Source: Acidobacteriota bacterium
GTDB taxonomy: Bacteria; Acidobacteriota; Holophagae; Holophagales; Holophagaceae
Assembly: GCA_018269025.1 (NCBI GenBank)
Contig: JAFDVN010000087.1
Location: forward strand, 1 to 38,649
DNA length: 38,649 nucleotides
Reading direction: 5' to 3'
Part shown: positions 24,986-33,237 of the stretch, piece after piece
Position numbering within the stretch: the first letter of the stretch is position 1
Layout: each line of letters begins with the position of its first letter
Translations under genes and position numbers: made by a program
The notes under the pieces: generated by a model
Told to the model about the DNA's origin: nothing
Seen by the model: the letters and a program-made list of their open reading frames with translations, nothing else
Database searches by the model: none

Positions 24986-26527
24986 ATGGCAATCCTCAAG
25001 CCGGGTTTCACCCCCGGTTTTCGCGGCCGGAAGCGGCCTCCCGCCTGGAACCGCCGGGCGCACTACCTTGCCAGCGAGCACGACCGGGAGTCCGCTCGAC
25101 TGCTCGATCTGGATGGCCACGCTCTGACCGCCTCCCAGGCTATCGAGTCCCTGGGCGGGCCTGGCGTGGACTACCACGAGGTGATCGTGGCCCCCAGCCA
25201 CCACGAATGCGAGGTAATCCGGGGGCGGGATCCCAGCAATCCAGCCCAGGCAGCCCAGGAGGCCGGCCGGCGGCTTGCCATGGCTTACGCCCAGGGGCGA
25301 CCTGCCCTGCTCGCCATTCACGAGCAGGATGGCCGATTCCACTACCACCTGGCCGTGAAGGGCCCCCGGGATCCCCGAGCGCTAGGCAGAAACGGTGTCC
25401 TTCAAGCCCACTGGGACCGGGAGGTCCTCGGGGACGAGCCCAGGATCCTGGATTGGGAGGCCCATCTCCGCTTCAAGAGCCTCAGAGCCCGTCTCCTGGG
25501 AATCATCCAGATGCAGCGGGAGAACGAGCGGTCCAGGGTCGAGGCTGTCCGACTCGCACCTCCGGGGCTCAAGGCCTCCGCCGCCACCCCCTACGAACGA
25601 ACAGGCCGACATTTCATCGAGAGCCGGTTCCGCCAGGAGATGGACACCCTCCAGGCCCGGTACCAAGCCCGGGGCATGGTGGGCTCCCCGCGGCACCTGG
25701 CCGAACAGGAAGCGGCGGCCCACCGCCGTTTGGGCGCCCTCCGGCGCTTGGAGAAGCGAGAGCTCGGCAGGGAGCTCGCGTCCGTCCGTCACATGGCTGG
25801 ATGGGCTGGTGAGCGCCTGGGGCGAGGTGCCCGTTCCGTCCTGGAGGTGACGGAGACCCTGGCCGGACAGGTCCGGCAGGGCCTGGATGGGCTGAGGGAA
25901 CCACCACCGGACCGTTCAGCGACCCGTGGGCTGCAGATTTGGGAGCAGGCATCAGTCCAGACCGCCCAGCGGATCGGTACTGAGGCCGCCCAGGCTGTCA
26001 CCAGGGTCTCCTTGCGGGTGGGGACAGCGGCCTTGAAGATGGGCGCGGGTCTTCTCCTGACCGTCCCGAGCGGGGGCGCAGAGCTGAGCCGATCTCTGGT
26101 CGAGGCGGGGAGAGAGATCGGAACGGCAGGCCAGGAGACTGGAGAAGCAATCGGCCGTTTTGGAGGCTCCCTCCTCCAGGGCGCGGGCCGCGTGACGCTT
26201 GCCACGGCAAGGACCGCGCTGCCGGAGGAGGCTAAGCCGGTCCTGCAGGCGTCCCTGGAAATGAGTCGAGGCGCGGGTGAATTCACCAGGGAGGTCCTGA
26301 GCCTCTCTCCCGGATCGGCTCTGGTCTCAGCCACTCAGACCGCGCTCCGGACGGTTCGGGCCACGGCCGCCGCAAGGGGACAGCTCCCCGAGCCTCTCCG
26401 CAGGGCCTTTCAGGTCGCGGGATGGATCCCCCTGGCGGGGACCGGAATTAATGCACTTCAACAGGCGGCTGAACTCGCTCAGTCCGCCCACAACGCTGCT
26501 TCGCGCGGCCTGGAGATGGACCGTTGA
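24986..26527 (+). CDS. Relaxase-like mobilization protein
   Basis: 513 residues. The segment AIHEQDGRFHYHLAVKGP (H112, H119, H121) resembles the three-histidine metal motif of conjugative relaxases. Y27 in RRAHYLASE is a candidate nicking tyrosine; Y63 is the alternative. The C-terminal half (about 230-513) is helical, Ala/Gly/Arg-rich with hydrophobic stretches, and has no recognised domain. It would cut and carry the element's DNA strand. Start ATG 24986 has only a weak GGGTG upstream, consistent with coupling. The stop overlaps the coupling-protein start by four bases. The family could not be assigned to a named MOB class by eye. Confidence 0.62.
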   Translation: MAILKPGFTPGFRGRKRPPAWNRRAHYLASEHDRESARLLDLDGHALTASQAIESLGGPGVDYHEVIVAPSHHECEVIRGRDPSNPAQAAQEAGRRLAMAYAQGRPALLAIHEQDGRFHYHLAVKGPRDPRALGRNGVLQAHWDREVLGDEPRILDWEAHLRFKSLRARLLGIIQMQRENERSRVEAVRLAPPGLKASAATPYERTGRHFIESRFRQEMDTLQARYQARGMVGSPRHLAEQEAAAHRRLGALRRLEKRELGRELASVRHMAGWAGERLGRGARSVLEVTETLAGQVRQGLDGLREPPPDRSATRGLQIWEQASVQTAQRIGTEAAQAVTRVSLRVGTAALKMGAGLLLTVPSGGAELSRSLVEAGREIGTAGQETGEAIGRFGGSLLQGAGRVTLATARTALPEEAKPVLQASLEMSRGAGEFTREVLSLSPGSALVSATQTALRTVRATAAARGQLPEPLRRAFQVAGWIPLAGTGINALQQAAELAQSAHNAASRGLEMDR

Positions 26528-28383
26528 CCAAATTTGCTTTGGACCTCCTGATGTTCTGGCGTGGCTCGGGGGCACTCGTCCCTTTGATTCTTGGCCTGCT
26601 GCCAGCCCTCCTATGTCTGGCGCGAATCTATCTCGTAGAGAAGGAAGATCCCCTCTCGCTGCTGCACCAGCGGTCGGACAGAGTCATTCGCTGGCTCCTC
26701 CTCCACCGGAGATCTCCCGGGACCCTTCCCTTCGGCATCGCTCTCATCCTGGCGGCACTTGTCCTTCACCAAGCCGCCCTGGGCCAGGGTCTGGGGAGGT
26801 GGGTGATCCTACATCCGGGGGGCTTCGTGGCGGGACATGGCGTCGCGTTCGGCCTCCTGGCCTGGTTGCGGCTGGTTTCCTGGGATCCGGCCCCAGGATT
26901 CCTGGCCCGAGGAGAGATCCGGGCTGATGCCCAGTTCATGGATATTCCCGAGGATTGGGGCCCTCGGCCACGGGGAGAGGGCCGAGCGGGATCCAAGGAG
27001 CTCCCGACTGCGGAGCTACTCGGCTTCAGGTGCCCGTCCAAGTTGGCGCGCCGTGTTCTCGAGGCGAATCGGCTTCCTGCCCACCTCACCCTGATCTCCC
27101 TCCGCTGGGACATCCTCAGCCGTCACCTGTTCCTGCTGGGTCCCCAGGGCTCTGGGAAGACGACCACGGTCTACGGGCACATCATGCACTCCACGTCCTG
27201 CCCGTTCATTTATCAGGACAGCAAGGCAGAGCTGCCGTTCAGGACCGATTTCCCCGACCTTCCGGTGTGGGGGCTGGATGTCCGGGGACATGAGAGCCGG
27301 AGCGGGGTATTCAACCCCCTGTCTGAGATCCGCGGACCGGAAGATCGGGATCTGGTCGTGGACTATGTGTTCCCCGTGAATCCCCATGACGCCAACCCGT
27401 GGGTGCGGGAAATGGCGCGGGTGCTCTTCGGGGCGATCCTTGAGGCGCGGCCCTGGGAGAGCCTCCAGGAGATCCATCGCGCCCTGCGGGCGACACGGCT
27501 GGAGCCCTTCCTGGAGACCCTCGAGCCGGTCTGGCGGGATCTGATGAAGGAACCCAAGAGCCAGGTCCCGATCCTCCAGGATCTCGTCGCCACCCTGAGC
27601 CGGTGGGACACCGAGCGGGTCCGCTCCATCACGGAGGGGCCGAGCACTGTGACGCTGGACGAGTTCATCGAGCGGGGTGGCTTCGTCCTTAACTGTGAGG
27701 ACAGCGATGCCCTGAAGGCGCCTGTCCATCTGTTCTGGGCCATGCTCCTCGGCCGACTCCGGAACCGGCCCGAGGGAGCATCCCCCCTGCTCCTGCTGCT
27801 GGATGAGTTCGGAGACTGCGGCCGCATCCCGAACATCCAGCGGGCCCTGGTGCTGTTGCGCTCGAAGGGGGTCTCCATTGTTGCGGGCATCCAGAACCTG
27901 GGGCTGCTCCAGGATGTCTATCCCAGGGACTGGAAGGCGGTTCTGGAAGGCTTCGGGACTCGGATCTGGCTGGCCCGGAATCTGGAGGACGACCTCCGCC
28001 TGAAACTCACCCAGGCCATCGGGCGCTTCACGCGGAGGATCCCGGCTCAGGGCTCCAAAGCCAGACCCGGCGAGAAGGAATCGGATCTCATGCCCTTGGA
28101 CGCCTGGGGAACCTGGTCCCAGGCCCGCGCCGCGCTCGGCAGGCTGAACGGCTTCTCCTACTGGCTTCCGGTCCCCTTGAGCATCCCCAGGACGCCCCTT
28201 GGGATGGAGCTGCGAGGTAAGGAATCGGGAGGCGAGCGCCTCACCGGTACGGGTGAACTCCTCACAGGAGGGACGCCCTTGGAGGGACGGGAGCTGGAGC
28301 TTCCGAAGGACATCCTGATGGAACCCAAGGCGGAGGGTCCCGCCACTAACCTGAGCGCCGCTCATGAGGAGGATTGGCTGTGA
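26524..28383 (+). CDS. VirD4/TraD-type coupling ATPase
   Basis: 619 residues from a TTG start that overlaps the relaxase stop (TTGA). Two N-terminal membrane segments (about 15-35 and 60-105) precede the cytoplasmic ATPase. Walker A is GPQGSGKTTT near residue 205 and Walker B is LLLLLDEFGDCG near 427; SKGVSIVAGIQNLGLL matches the conserved motif after Walker B. Such proteins hand the relaxase-DNA complex to a type IV secretion channel. No VirB genes are present, so the element would rely on a helper system. The tail after about 540 is low in predicted structure. Confidence 0.82.
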   Translation: MTKFALDLLMFWRGSGALVPLILGLLPALLCLARIYLVEKEDPLSLLHQRSDRVIRWLLLHRRSPGTLPFGIALILAALVLHQAALGQGLGRWVILHPGGFVAGHGVAFGLLAWLRLVSWDPAPGFLARGEIRADAQFMDIPEDWGPRPRGEGRAGSKELPTAELLGFRCPSKLARRVLEANRLPAHLTLISLRWDILSRHLFLLGPQGSGKTTTVYGHIMHSTSCPFIYQDSKAELPFRTDFPDLPVWGLDVRGHESRSGVFNPLSEIRGPEDRDLVVDYVFPVNPHDANPWVREMARVLFGAILEARPWESLQEIHRALRATRLEPFLETLEPVWRDLMKEPKSQVPILQDLVATLSRWDTERVRSITEGPSTVTLDEFIERGGFVLNCEDSDALKAPVHLFWAMLLGRLRNRPEGASPLLLLLDEFGDCGRIPNIQRALVLLRSKGVSIVAGIQNLGLLQDVYPRDWKAVLEGFGTRIWLARNLEDDLRLKLTQAIGRFTRRIPAQGSKARPGEKESDLMPLDAWGTWSQARAALGRLNGFSYWLPVPLSIPRTPLGMELRGKESGGERLTGTGELLTGGTPLEGRELELPKDILMEPKAEGPATNLSAAHEEDWL

Positions 28384-28802
28384 TGGATCACCGGGATCGC
28401 GCGTGGGTCAAGGCCTGGATCCGAGACGGTCTGGCGCAGTTGGACGGCTGGAAGGACCTCGTGGAGGACCTGGTCCGGATGGGGTACGGAGATGAGGAGG
28501 TCCATGACCTCCTCCGTCCCTACCGAGTCTGGTCAGATGAGGCTCAGACAATGAAGCTGGCGGGATGCCCGTTCGAGGAGATCATTGGTCATCTTCGGGA
28601 TCTGAAGGCCCAGCCGTGGGATGTCGTGCAGGCCCTGACGGATTCGGGGCAATCCCTCGCAGATGCGCTCCGCATTGTGCTCCCTAGCCTGACAGAGTCT
28701 GAGGGGCATCTCCTTGTGAGTCACCTTCTCAAGAATCGAGAATCGAACCATGGCGAGGAAGTCCGTGCGGTTCTCGCCTACCACGGGCTCTGGCTGGAAT
28801 GA
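28383..28802 (+). CDS. Unknown protein of the mobilization operon
   Basis: 139 residues, acidic and helical, with many Trp, Leu and Asp. No motif recognised. ATG 28383 overlaps the coupling-protein stop (TGATG) and has AGGAGG ten bases upstream; GTG 28380 and TTG 28374 are other in-frame starts. The repeated pattern of short helices (GYGDEEVHDLLRPYR, GCPFEEIIGHLRDL) might suggest tandem helical repeats. It is the last gene of the plus-strand mobilization run. Confidence 0.6.
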   Translation: MDHRDRAWVKAWIRDGLAQLDGWKDLVEDLVRMGYGDEEVHDLLRPYRVWSDEAQTMKLAGCPFEEIIGHLRDLKAQPWDVVQALTDSGQSLADALRIVLPSLTESEGHLLVSHLLKNRESNHGEEVRAVLAYHGLWLE

Positions 28803-28816
28803 GAGTGTCCTTGGGA

Positions 28817-29437
28817 CTAGGCGTCTCCAATATCAGCGAGGACCCAGATCTGCTTCAGAGGGAGTCTGGCGCGGATCTCCTCATCCAGCTTGTCGTAGTG
28901 GGCCATCAGCTCCTCCAGCACATCGTCCGAGGTCCAGAGACGGACCCTGAAGAACATGTTGGCGAGCTCCTCCTGAACATTCTGTTTGAAGCCGTTCCAG
29001 GCTACAAAAATCCCTTGGTCTGCATTGAACTTCTGTATCGCCCCGATCAGCTTGTCCACTGTGGGGCGGTCGATCGGACCCGATCCTGACTTCACTTCGA
29101 TGCAGAGCTTGGGCCCACCAAATCCTGAGGGAGCGTTGCCTGCAAGGATGTCGCGTCCTCCATCCGTCCCTTCGGGGCTCAGGTAGGTGGTATATCCCTT
29201 GGCTTTGAATAGAGCCTCGACTAGCACTTCCAACTGCTTCCCTTTGAATCTGGCGTCGATGAGCCGGAGAATCTGGTCCTTCCCGGCCCGCTCAAGGTCG
29301 GTCCCCTCGATCTCCGGATCCGCCTCTCCTTTGGGACCTGCCACGATGTCTCGATTCCGTTCCGGGCCCCACGCTCGGTTAGCCATGTCTGCCATGCGCT
29401 GCTCGGCGTTGTTCCTTTGGATTCGGCAGATGGTCAT
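28817..29437 (-). CDS. Mrr-type restriction endonuclease, possibly 5'-truncated
   Basis: 206 residues from the first ATG. The Mrr_cat fold is seen in the C-terminal 140 residues: LVEALFKAKGY, GTDGGRDIL (D96), CIEVKS (E114-x-K116) and QGIFVAWNGF, the PD-(D/E)XK core. Probably cuts foreign or modified DNA. The frame is open upstream for about 27 more codons to a stop at 29519 with protein-like sequence (AVPRSHFGQDLLYSFGAF) but no usual start codon. An ATG in another frame at 29511 ends after six codons, so a small frameshift or truncation is likely. Convergent with the mobilization operon. Confidence 0.72.
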   Translation of the reverse strand: MTICRIQRNNAEQRMADMANRAWGPERNRDIVAGPKGEADPEIEGTDLERAGKDQILRLIDARFKGKQLEVLVEALFKAKGYTTYLSPEGTDGGRDILAGNAPSGFGGPKLCIEVKSGSGPIDRPTVDKLIGAIQKFNADQGIFVAWNGFKQNVQEELANMFFRVRLWTSDDVLEELMAHYDKLDEEIRARLPLKQIWVLADIGDA

Positions 29438-29523
29438 GAATGCGCCGAAGGAATAGAGCAGGTCCTGGCCGAAATGGCTGCGAGGTACAGCTAGGTCTGG
29501 AGTTTGGACATTTTGAATCTATT

Positions 29524-29562
29524 CGCCGATGAACCCCTTTATTCACAAGGAGTTCATCGGCG
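29524..29562. repeat. Perfect 11-base inverted repeat
   Basis: CGCCGATGAAC (29524-29534) and GTTCATCGGCG (29552-29562) with a 17-base loop. It lies between the metal-fusion gene end and the Mrr gene, at the apparent junction of the mobilization and metal regions. It may be a terminator without a T-run on the minus strand, or a recombination site. Confidence 0.55.
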
Positions 29563-29621
29563 TTTGAGCCTTTGCCTTCCCTCTTAGGAGGCAAGGCATC
29601 GCGACTGATCGATCCCAACAG

Positions 29622-31085
29622 CTATGGCTGACGCTGGATCACAGTCCCGGAGAACCCGAGGTCATGATCCCAATGGGCGAGGATCCCCTCCACATCGGCC
29701 CCTGATTGGAATGCGATCCGGGTCTTGCGCGCATCGAAATCCATCTGAACCGAAGCTACGCCGGGTGTCTGGGCCATGGTCTGCGGAAGGGTCCCGGCGC
29801 ACGACGGGCAATCGAACTGAGGCGTACTGAGCACGAGGAGGGTGCCTCCCGCAGGTGCCATTGCTCTGGCCTCTCCGGTCGGTGGACCACCCGAGTGGAC
29901 CAGCCTTGGCGTCGCCCAAGCTCCCACCAAGGAAATCGCCAGGACCACCACAGGCAAAACGGGGAACCGAGGAGCAACGGCGCAGCAATCGTCTGTCACC
30001 TTCGCCGTCATGAATCGTCGGTAGGTCCACCATCCGACGAGGCCCGCGAGAAGGAGCACGAGACCGCCCAGCGCCCAGGGTCGGATCCAGGCAACCCTGG
30101 CACCGGCCGCACCACCAGCCACACCCACCCCGGCCAAGGCGAGCGGGAGCCAGCAGCAGGCGGAGGCCAGTAGGCCAAGGCCCACGGCAGCCCAGGCGGT
30201 CCGGCGTTGGGCGCCATCCTCTTCCAATGAAGCCGCGTTGGGGTGCTTGGCATGGTCTGCCACAGGGATACCGCAGCAATCGTGGGCGCCTTCATCGGTC
30301 AGGCCAGCTGCGGGCCTTTCAGTCCCTACTTCCTTCACGGCCTTGAGGACATCGCCCAGACAGCAGGCGCCCCCAGGGTTCGTGATCTCGCAGTGGCACA
30401 TGCCCGCCTTCACCTGCGCCCGGATGGCTTCGACAGCTGTGCATGCCCCTGAATCGGCGTATTCAGCCTGGATGCTCTCCACGCTGTGGCCGAAGCAGTA
30501 GCAGAGGGGCCGCGGGGTTTCCCGCTCCTTGATGCCTACCCGGACGGCCAGGTCGCCTTTGATGAAGGATTCCCTTCCGTCCGCGGTGAAATAAACCACC
30601 TCGCAGGACGGGTCGCCGCAGAAGCGGTACACCTCGTCCCGCACCTTGTCCTTCAGGTGGGGCTTCAGCAGCGCCCGTAAGGTGAGTGCCTTCACCGGCC
30701 TGCCCTTGGTGCCACTGAAGGGGCATACCGCATCTCGTTGGTGCCCGATGGGCGTGCAGCAAGCGTGAGATTCGGCCTCCTGGGCAGCCCGGAGCGCATC
30801 AACCACCTTCGCGCGTTCCGGAAGGCCTTGGAGACGGCCCTCCACAAGGTAAGTCCGGCAGGCCAAGCTCCCCTCAACAACCCCTTCCACGGGGTCTACA
30901 TCTGCATCGTTAACCCGAAGGGTCGGCGAGCCCGGGAAGGCGAGGAGCTTCGCCAGCTCAGGGGTATCCACCTGGACTTCCGTGAGGTTCCCGGAGATGC
31001 CCAAGGCCTCCATGCAATCTCTGAGAAGGTCGAGAGCGGCCGCCGTGTTCGGGCATCCCTCGAAGACCAGCAGTTCGATTTTCAT
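29622..31085 (-). CDS. Four-part metal-handling fusion: thioredoxin-like, CopZ/BFD-like, MerT-like, MerP/HMA-like
   Basis: 487 residues. Residues 1-95 resemble a thioredoxin-fold protein with a lone C11 (FEGCPN). Residues 105-255 are Cys-rich (C109, C110, C121, C156, C161, C195, C197, C215, C230, C232, C241, C242), matching the zinc-binding and BFD-like [2Fe-2S] part of CopZ-type chaperones. Residues 297-395 contain membrane segments with MerT's vicinal cysteines in SACCWLPLALAG (C310-C311). Residues 415-487 are an HMA domain with CPSC (C426, C429). It should bind and move a thiophilic metal, probably Hg or Cu, across the inner membrane. GAGGTGATCC precedes ATG 31085, which overlaps the regulator stop. 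No merA is present. Confidence 0.8.
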   Translation of the reverse strand: MKIELLVFEGCPNTAAALDLLRDCMEALGISGNLTEVQVDTPELAKLLAFPGSPTLRVNDADVDPVEGVVEGSLACRTYLVEGRLQGLPERAKVVDALRAAQEAESHACCTPIGHQRDAVCPFSGTKGRPVKALTLRALLKPHLKDKVRDEVYRFCGDPSCEVVYFTADGRESFIKGDLAVRVGIKERETPRPLCYCFGHSVESIQAEYADSGACTAVEAIRAQVKAGMCHCEITNPGGACCLGDVLKAVKEVGTERPAAGLTDEGAHDCCGIPVADHAKHPNAASLEEDGAQRRTAWAAVGLGLLASACCWLPLALAGVGVAGGAAGARVAWIRPWALGGLVLLLAGLVGWWTYRRFMTAKVTDDCCAVAPRFPVLPVVVLAISLVGAWATPRLVHSGGPPTGEARAMAPAGGTLLVLSTPQFDCPSCAGTLPQTMAQTPGVASVQMDFDARKTRIAFQSGADVEGILAHWDHDLGFSGTVIQRQP

Positions 31086-31528
31086 GGATCACCTCGATCG
31101 CGCTTGGAGACTGATGGCGCGCCGGACGCGCATAGGCGGATGAAGGCTGGGCACGCCGGGCCAGGTGCGCCTTCGCAAGCGGCCCGGAGGCTGGCAAGAA
31201 CCTCCTGCATGGACGCGAGGTCCTGGAGTTGCGCCGCGACATGCTGGAGCTTCTCGTCGAGCAGGGCCTTGGTCGCGTCGCAGGCCTTGGGGCTCGCCGC
31301 ATTCGCCGTGAGCAAGCTCCGGATTTCGGCTAGGGTGAACCCGCAGCGCTGCGCGTGCTTGATGAAGTGGATCGTCGCGATGGTGCTGGGAGCGAACAGC
31401 CGGTAGCCCTTGTCCGTGCGCGAGGCGGGCTTCAGCAAACCCTCCCGCTCGTAGAGCCGGACCGCCTGATCGCTGACCCCACACGCCTGGGTGAGGTCGG
31501 CCATTTTCATGAGGCCTTGATCGACCAT
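31082..31528 (-). CDS. MerR family metal-responsive regulator
   Basis: 148 residues. An N-terminal winged helix (LTQACGVSDQAVRLYEREGLLKPASRT, YRLF) is followed by a long dimerisation helix and a C-terminal Cys pair region (GPACPAFIRLC) that could bind metal. I prefer ATG 31528, with GGGGAG at five bases, over GTG 31534; ATG 31510 is also possible. Expected to repress, then activate with metal, its own promoter upstream. Its stop overlaps the fusion-protein start (ATGA). Confidence 0.88.
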   Translation of the reverse strand: MVDQGLMKMADLTQACGVSDQAVRLYEREGLLKPASRTDKGYRLFAPSTIATIHFIKHAQRCGFTLAEIRSLLTANAASPKACDATKALLDEKLQHVAAQLQDLASMQEVLASLRAACEGAPGPACPAFIRLCASGAPSVSKRDRGDP

Positions 31529-31545
31529 AGACACTCCCCATCACC

Positions 31546-31577
31546 AGGGTAGTGTCTATACCCGGGCACAGAGTCAA
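31546..31577 (-). promoter_or_regulatory. MerR-type promoter and operator
   Basis: On the minus strand TTGACT (31577-31572), a 20-base spacer and TACCCT (31551-31546). The spacer holds an imperfect dyad, CTCTGTGCCC facing GGGTATAGAC (seven of ten positions match), as expected for MerR-family control. A second, perfect 9-bp repeat ATAGACACT/AGTGTCTAT (31527-31535 and 31551-31559) overlaps the -10 box and the start codon. Confidence 0.75.
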
Positions 31578-31600
31578 GAGCTGATGCTTTCACGGGAGCC

Positions 31601-32680
31601 TCAGCTCTCCAATCTCCCGTGGGCATGCGTATGGTGAAGGTCCGGAAAGTGCGGATGGCTATGCAGAAGAGGCTCGTGCCCGTGTCGATGGCTGTGGGGC
31701 TCGCCTGGCGGGTCGCTGGGATCGTGAGGGTGCTGGTGATGTTCGTCGTGCCAGTGGAGATGTTCATGCGCCAGCGCCTCATGGAGATGCTCGTGCTCGT
31801 GGTGCTCCGTCAGATGAAGCCAGACACCCACGGCCATCAGGCCGCCTGATGCGATCAGTCTCAAGGTGAGGGGCTCGCTGCCCATGCCTAAGGCGATCAG
31901 CGCGCCTACGAACGGTGCCAGCGAGAAGTAGGCGCCGGTCCGCGCGGTCCCGATGTAGCGGAGGGCCAGCACGAAGCACATCAGGCTGAGTCCATAGCCC
32001 AGGAAGCCGATGAGACCGCCCGCCACGCACGGGAGGAAGCTCGCCTTCACATGGCATAAGCTAAGCGCCAACAGAGTATTTGTGACGCCCGCGGCCAGTC
32101 CCTTCACCATCGCGATCTGGAGCGCGTCGCTGCCGGAGACACGGCGGGTGAGGTTGTTGTCCAGGGCCCAACAGAGACAAGCCCCCGCAATTAGTAAGCT
32201 GCTTCCTCCGCCTGCGCGAAGGTTGCCGCCCGTCCATGACAGCACCGCACCTCCCGTAAGAATCAGCACCATGCCGAGGAAGATCCGTCGGTCGAAGTGC
32301 TCCTTGAACACGAACCAAGCGAGCCCAGCGGTGAAGACCCCTTCTAGATTCAACAGCAGGGACGCCGACCCAGCGGCCATGTGCGCCAGGCCGAAAAGCA
32401 GCAGGACAGGCCCAAGGATGCCGCCGAAGACCGTCGCGGCGCCGAGCCATGCCCAATCCCGGCCGCGCAAGGGTGCCTCTTCGCTGGGGTGGCCGCTCAG
32501 CCGGGACACCATCCGCATCAGGCCGAGCCCAAGGCCAGAACCGAGGTAGAGGATCCCCGCCATGAGCCAAGGGGAGAGCTGGCCCTCAGCGGACAATAGC
32601 CATTTGGCCGCCGGGGTGCTCGCCCCGAAAAGCCCGGCCGCAGCGAGCGCGTACACATAGCCAGGACGAGGAGATCGCAT
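31601..32680 (-). CDS. EamA (DMT) family transporter with histidine-rich C-terminus
   Basis: 359 residues from ATG 32680, which has TAGGA at good spacing; upstream ATG codons (32701, 32740) lack one. Ten hydrophobic segments fill about residues 1-290 with the two EamA repeats (GASTPAAKWLL; LLNLEGVFTAGLAWFVFKE). The last ~70 residues hold about 25 histidines in HxH patterns, a likely Zn, Ni, Co or Cu binding tail. Substrate of EamA proteins is usually small metabolites, so the tail suggests metal export or metal sensing by a drug/metabolite-type pump. It ends just upstream of the MerR-type promoter. Confidence 0.85.
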   Translation of the reverse strand: MRSPRPGYVYALAAAGLFGASTPAAKWLLSAEGQLSPWLMAGILYLGSGLGLGLMRMVSRLSGHPSEEAPLRGRDWAWLGAATVFGGILGPVLLLFGLAHMAAGSASLLLNLEGVFTAGLAWFVFKEHFDRRIFLGMVLILTGGAVLSWTGGNLRAGGGSSLLIAGACLCWALDNNLTRRVSGSDALQIAMVKGLAAGVTNTLLALSLCHVKASFLPCVAGGLIGFLGYGLSLMCFVLALRYIGTARTGAYFSLAPFVGALIALGMGSEPLTLRLIASGGLMAVGVWLHLTEHHEHEHLHEALAHEHLHWHDEHHQHPHDPSDPPGEPHSHRHGHEPLLHSHPHFPDLHHTHAHGRLES

Positions 32681-32718
32681 CGCGTTCCTACCAGCATTCA
32701 TTTTAAACAACAGAGATG

Positions 32719-32823
32719 CCGGAGACCACCAACCCAACACCTGCGTCGCGCGTGAGTAATCGCGCTTGTCCGGGCTTTCCTGGACGCCATCAGGTCTGGA
32801 TGGTGTCTCCCTTCGGTCTCCGG
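32719..32823. repeat. Widely spaced inverted repeat in the divergent control region
   Basis: CCGGAGACC (32719-32727) and GGTCTCCGG (32815-32823) are perfect 9-bp complements about 87 bases apart in the intergenic region between the EamA gene and the secreted protein gene. It might be an operator pair or chance. Confidence 0.35.
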
Positions 32824-32832
32824 TTCTGAAAG

Positions 32833-32861
32833 TGGGCAGCGTCTCAGGGGTAGGCTACACT
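32833..32861 (+). promoter_or_regulatory. Promoter of the metal-island plus-strand genes
   Basis: TGGGCA (32833-32838), a 17-base spacer and TACACT (32856-32861). The predicted start falls on or next to ATG 32868, so the first transcript could be leaderless. Confidence 0.5.
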
Positions 32862-32867
32862 CTTCGC

Positions 32868-33233
32868 ATGAGGCGATGGCTCCAGCCGCTCTTGGCGCTG
32901 GCCTTCCTGATCGGAGGGCTGGGGACTGATGTGGCCGTGTCGCCGAAACCGGCGATGGCCTGCTGCGCCATGGGGTCGGATCCCGGCTGCCCGTGCCCAC
33001 CTCCCCAAGCACCGAACACGCCTTGCCGCGCCCCTTCCTCCACGCCCTCCCCGGCGGTAGCCGTTCAGGCCGCCCAGGCGTCGGAATCGGTTTGGGCTTG
33101 GCCCTTTGCGACGATTCTTGAATCCCCTTCCTGGGATGGCTTCCACCTCTCGGGCGCGGATGCACGCCCGGCAGGCGGCCGGGATTCTGACCTGGGACGG
33201 CACCTGGCCCGATTAGGGGTCTGGCGGATCTGA
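32868..33233 (+). CDS. Small secreted cysteine-rich protein, unknown function
   Basis: 121 residues. A signal peptide (RRWLQPLLALAFLIGGLGT) leads to a Cys/Pro-rich segment, MACCAMGSDPGCPCPPP with another Cys at APNTPC, then a Ser/Ala-rich stretch and a charged end. The cysteines and position suggest periplasmic metal binding, but I do not recognise the family. ATG 32868 was chosen over the upstream frame start at 32766, which is in control DNA. Confidence 0.6.
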   Translation: MRRWLQPLLALAFLIGGLGTDVAVSPKPAMACCAMGSDPGCPCPPPQAPNTPCRAPSSTPSPAVAVQAAQASESVWAWPFATILESPSWDGFHLSGADARPAGGRDSDLGRHLARLGVWRI

Positions 33234-33237
33234 GACG

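Noticed and set aside
27016-28365. 449-codon minus-strand frame opposite the coupling ATPase
   Set aside because: Walker motifs are on the plus strand; the shadow has no motif or ribosome site.
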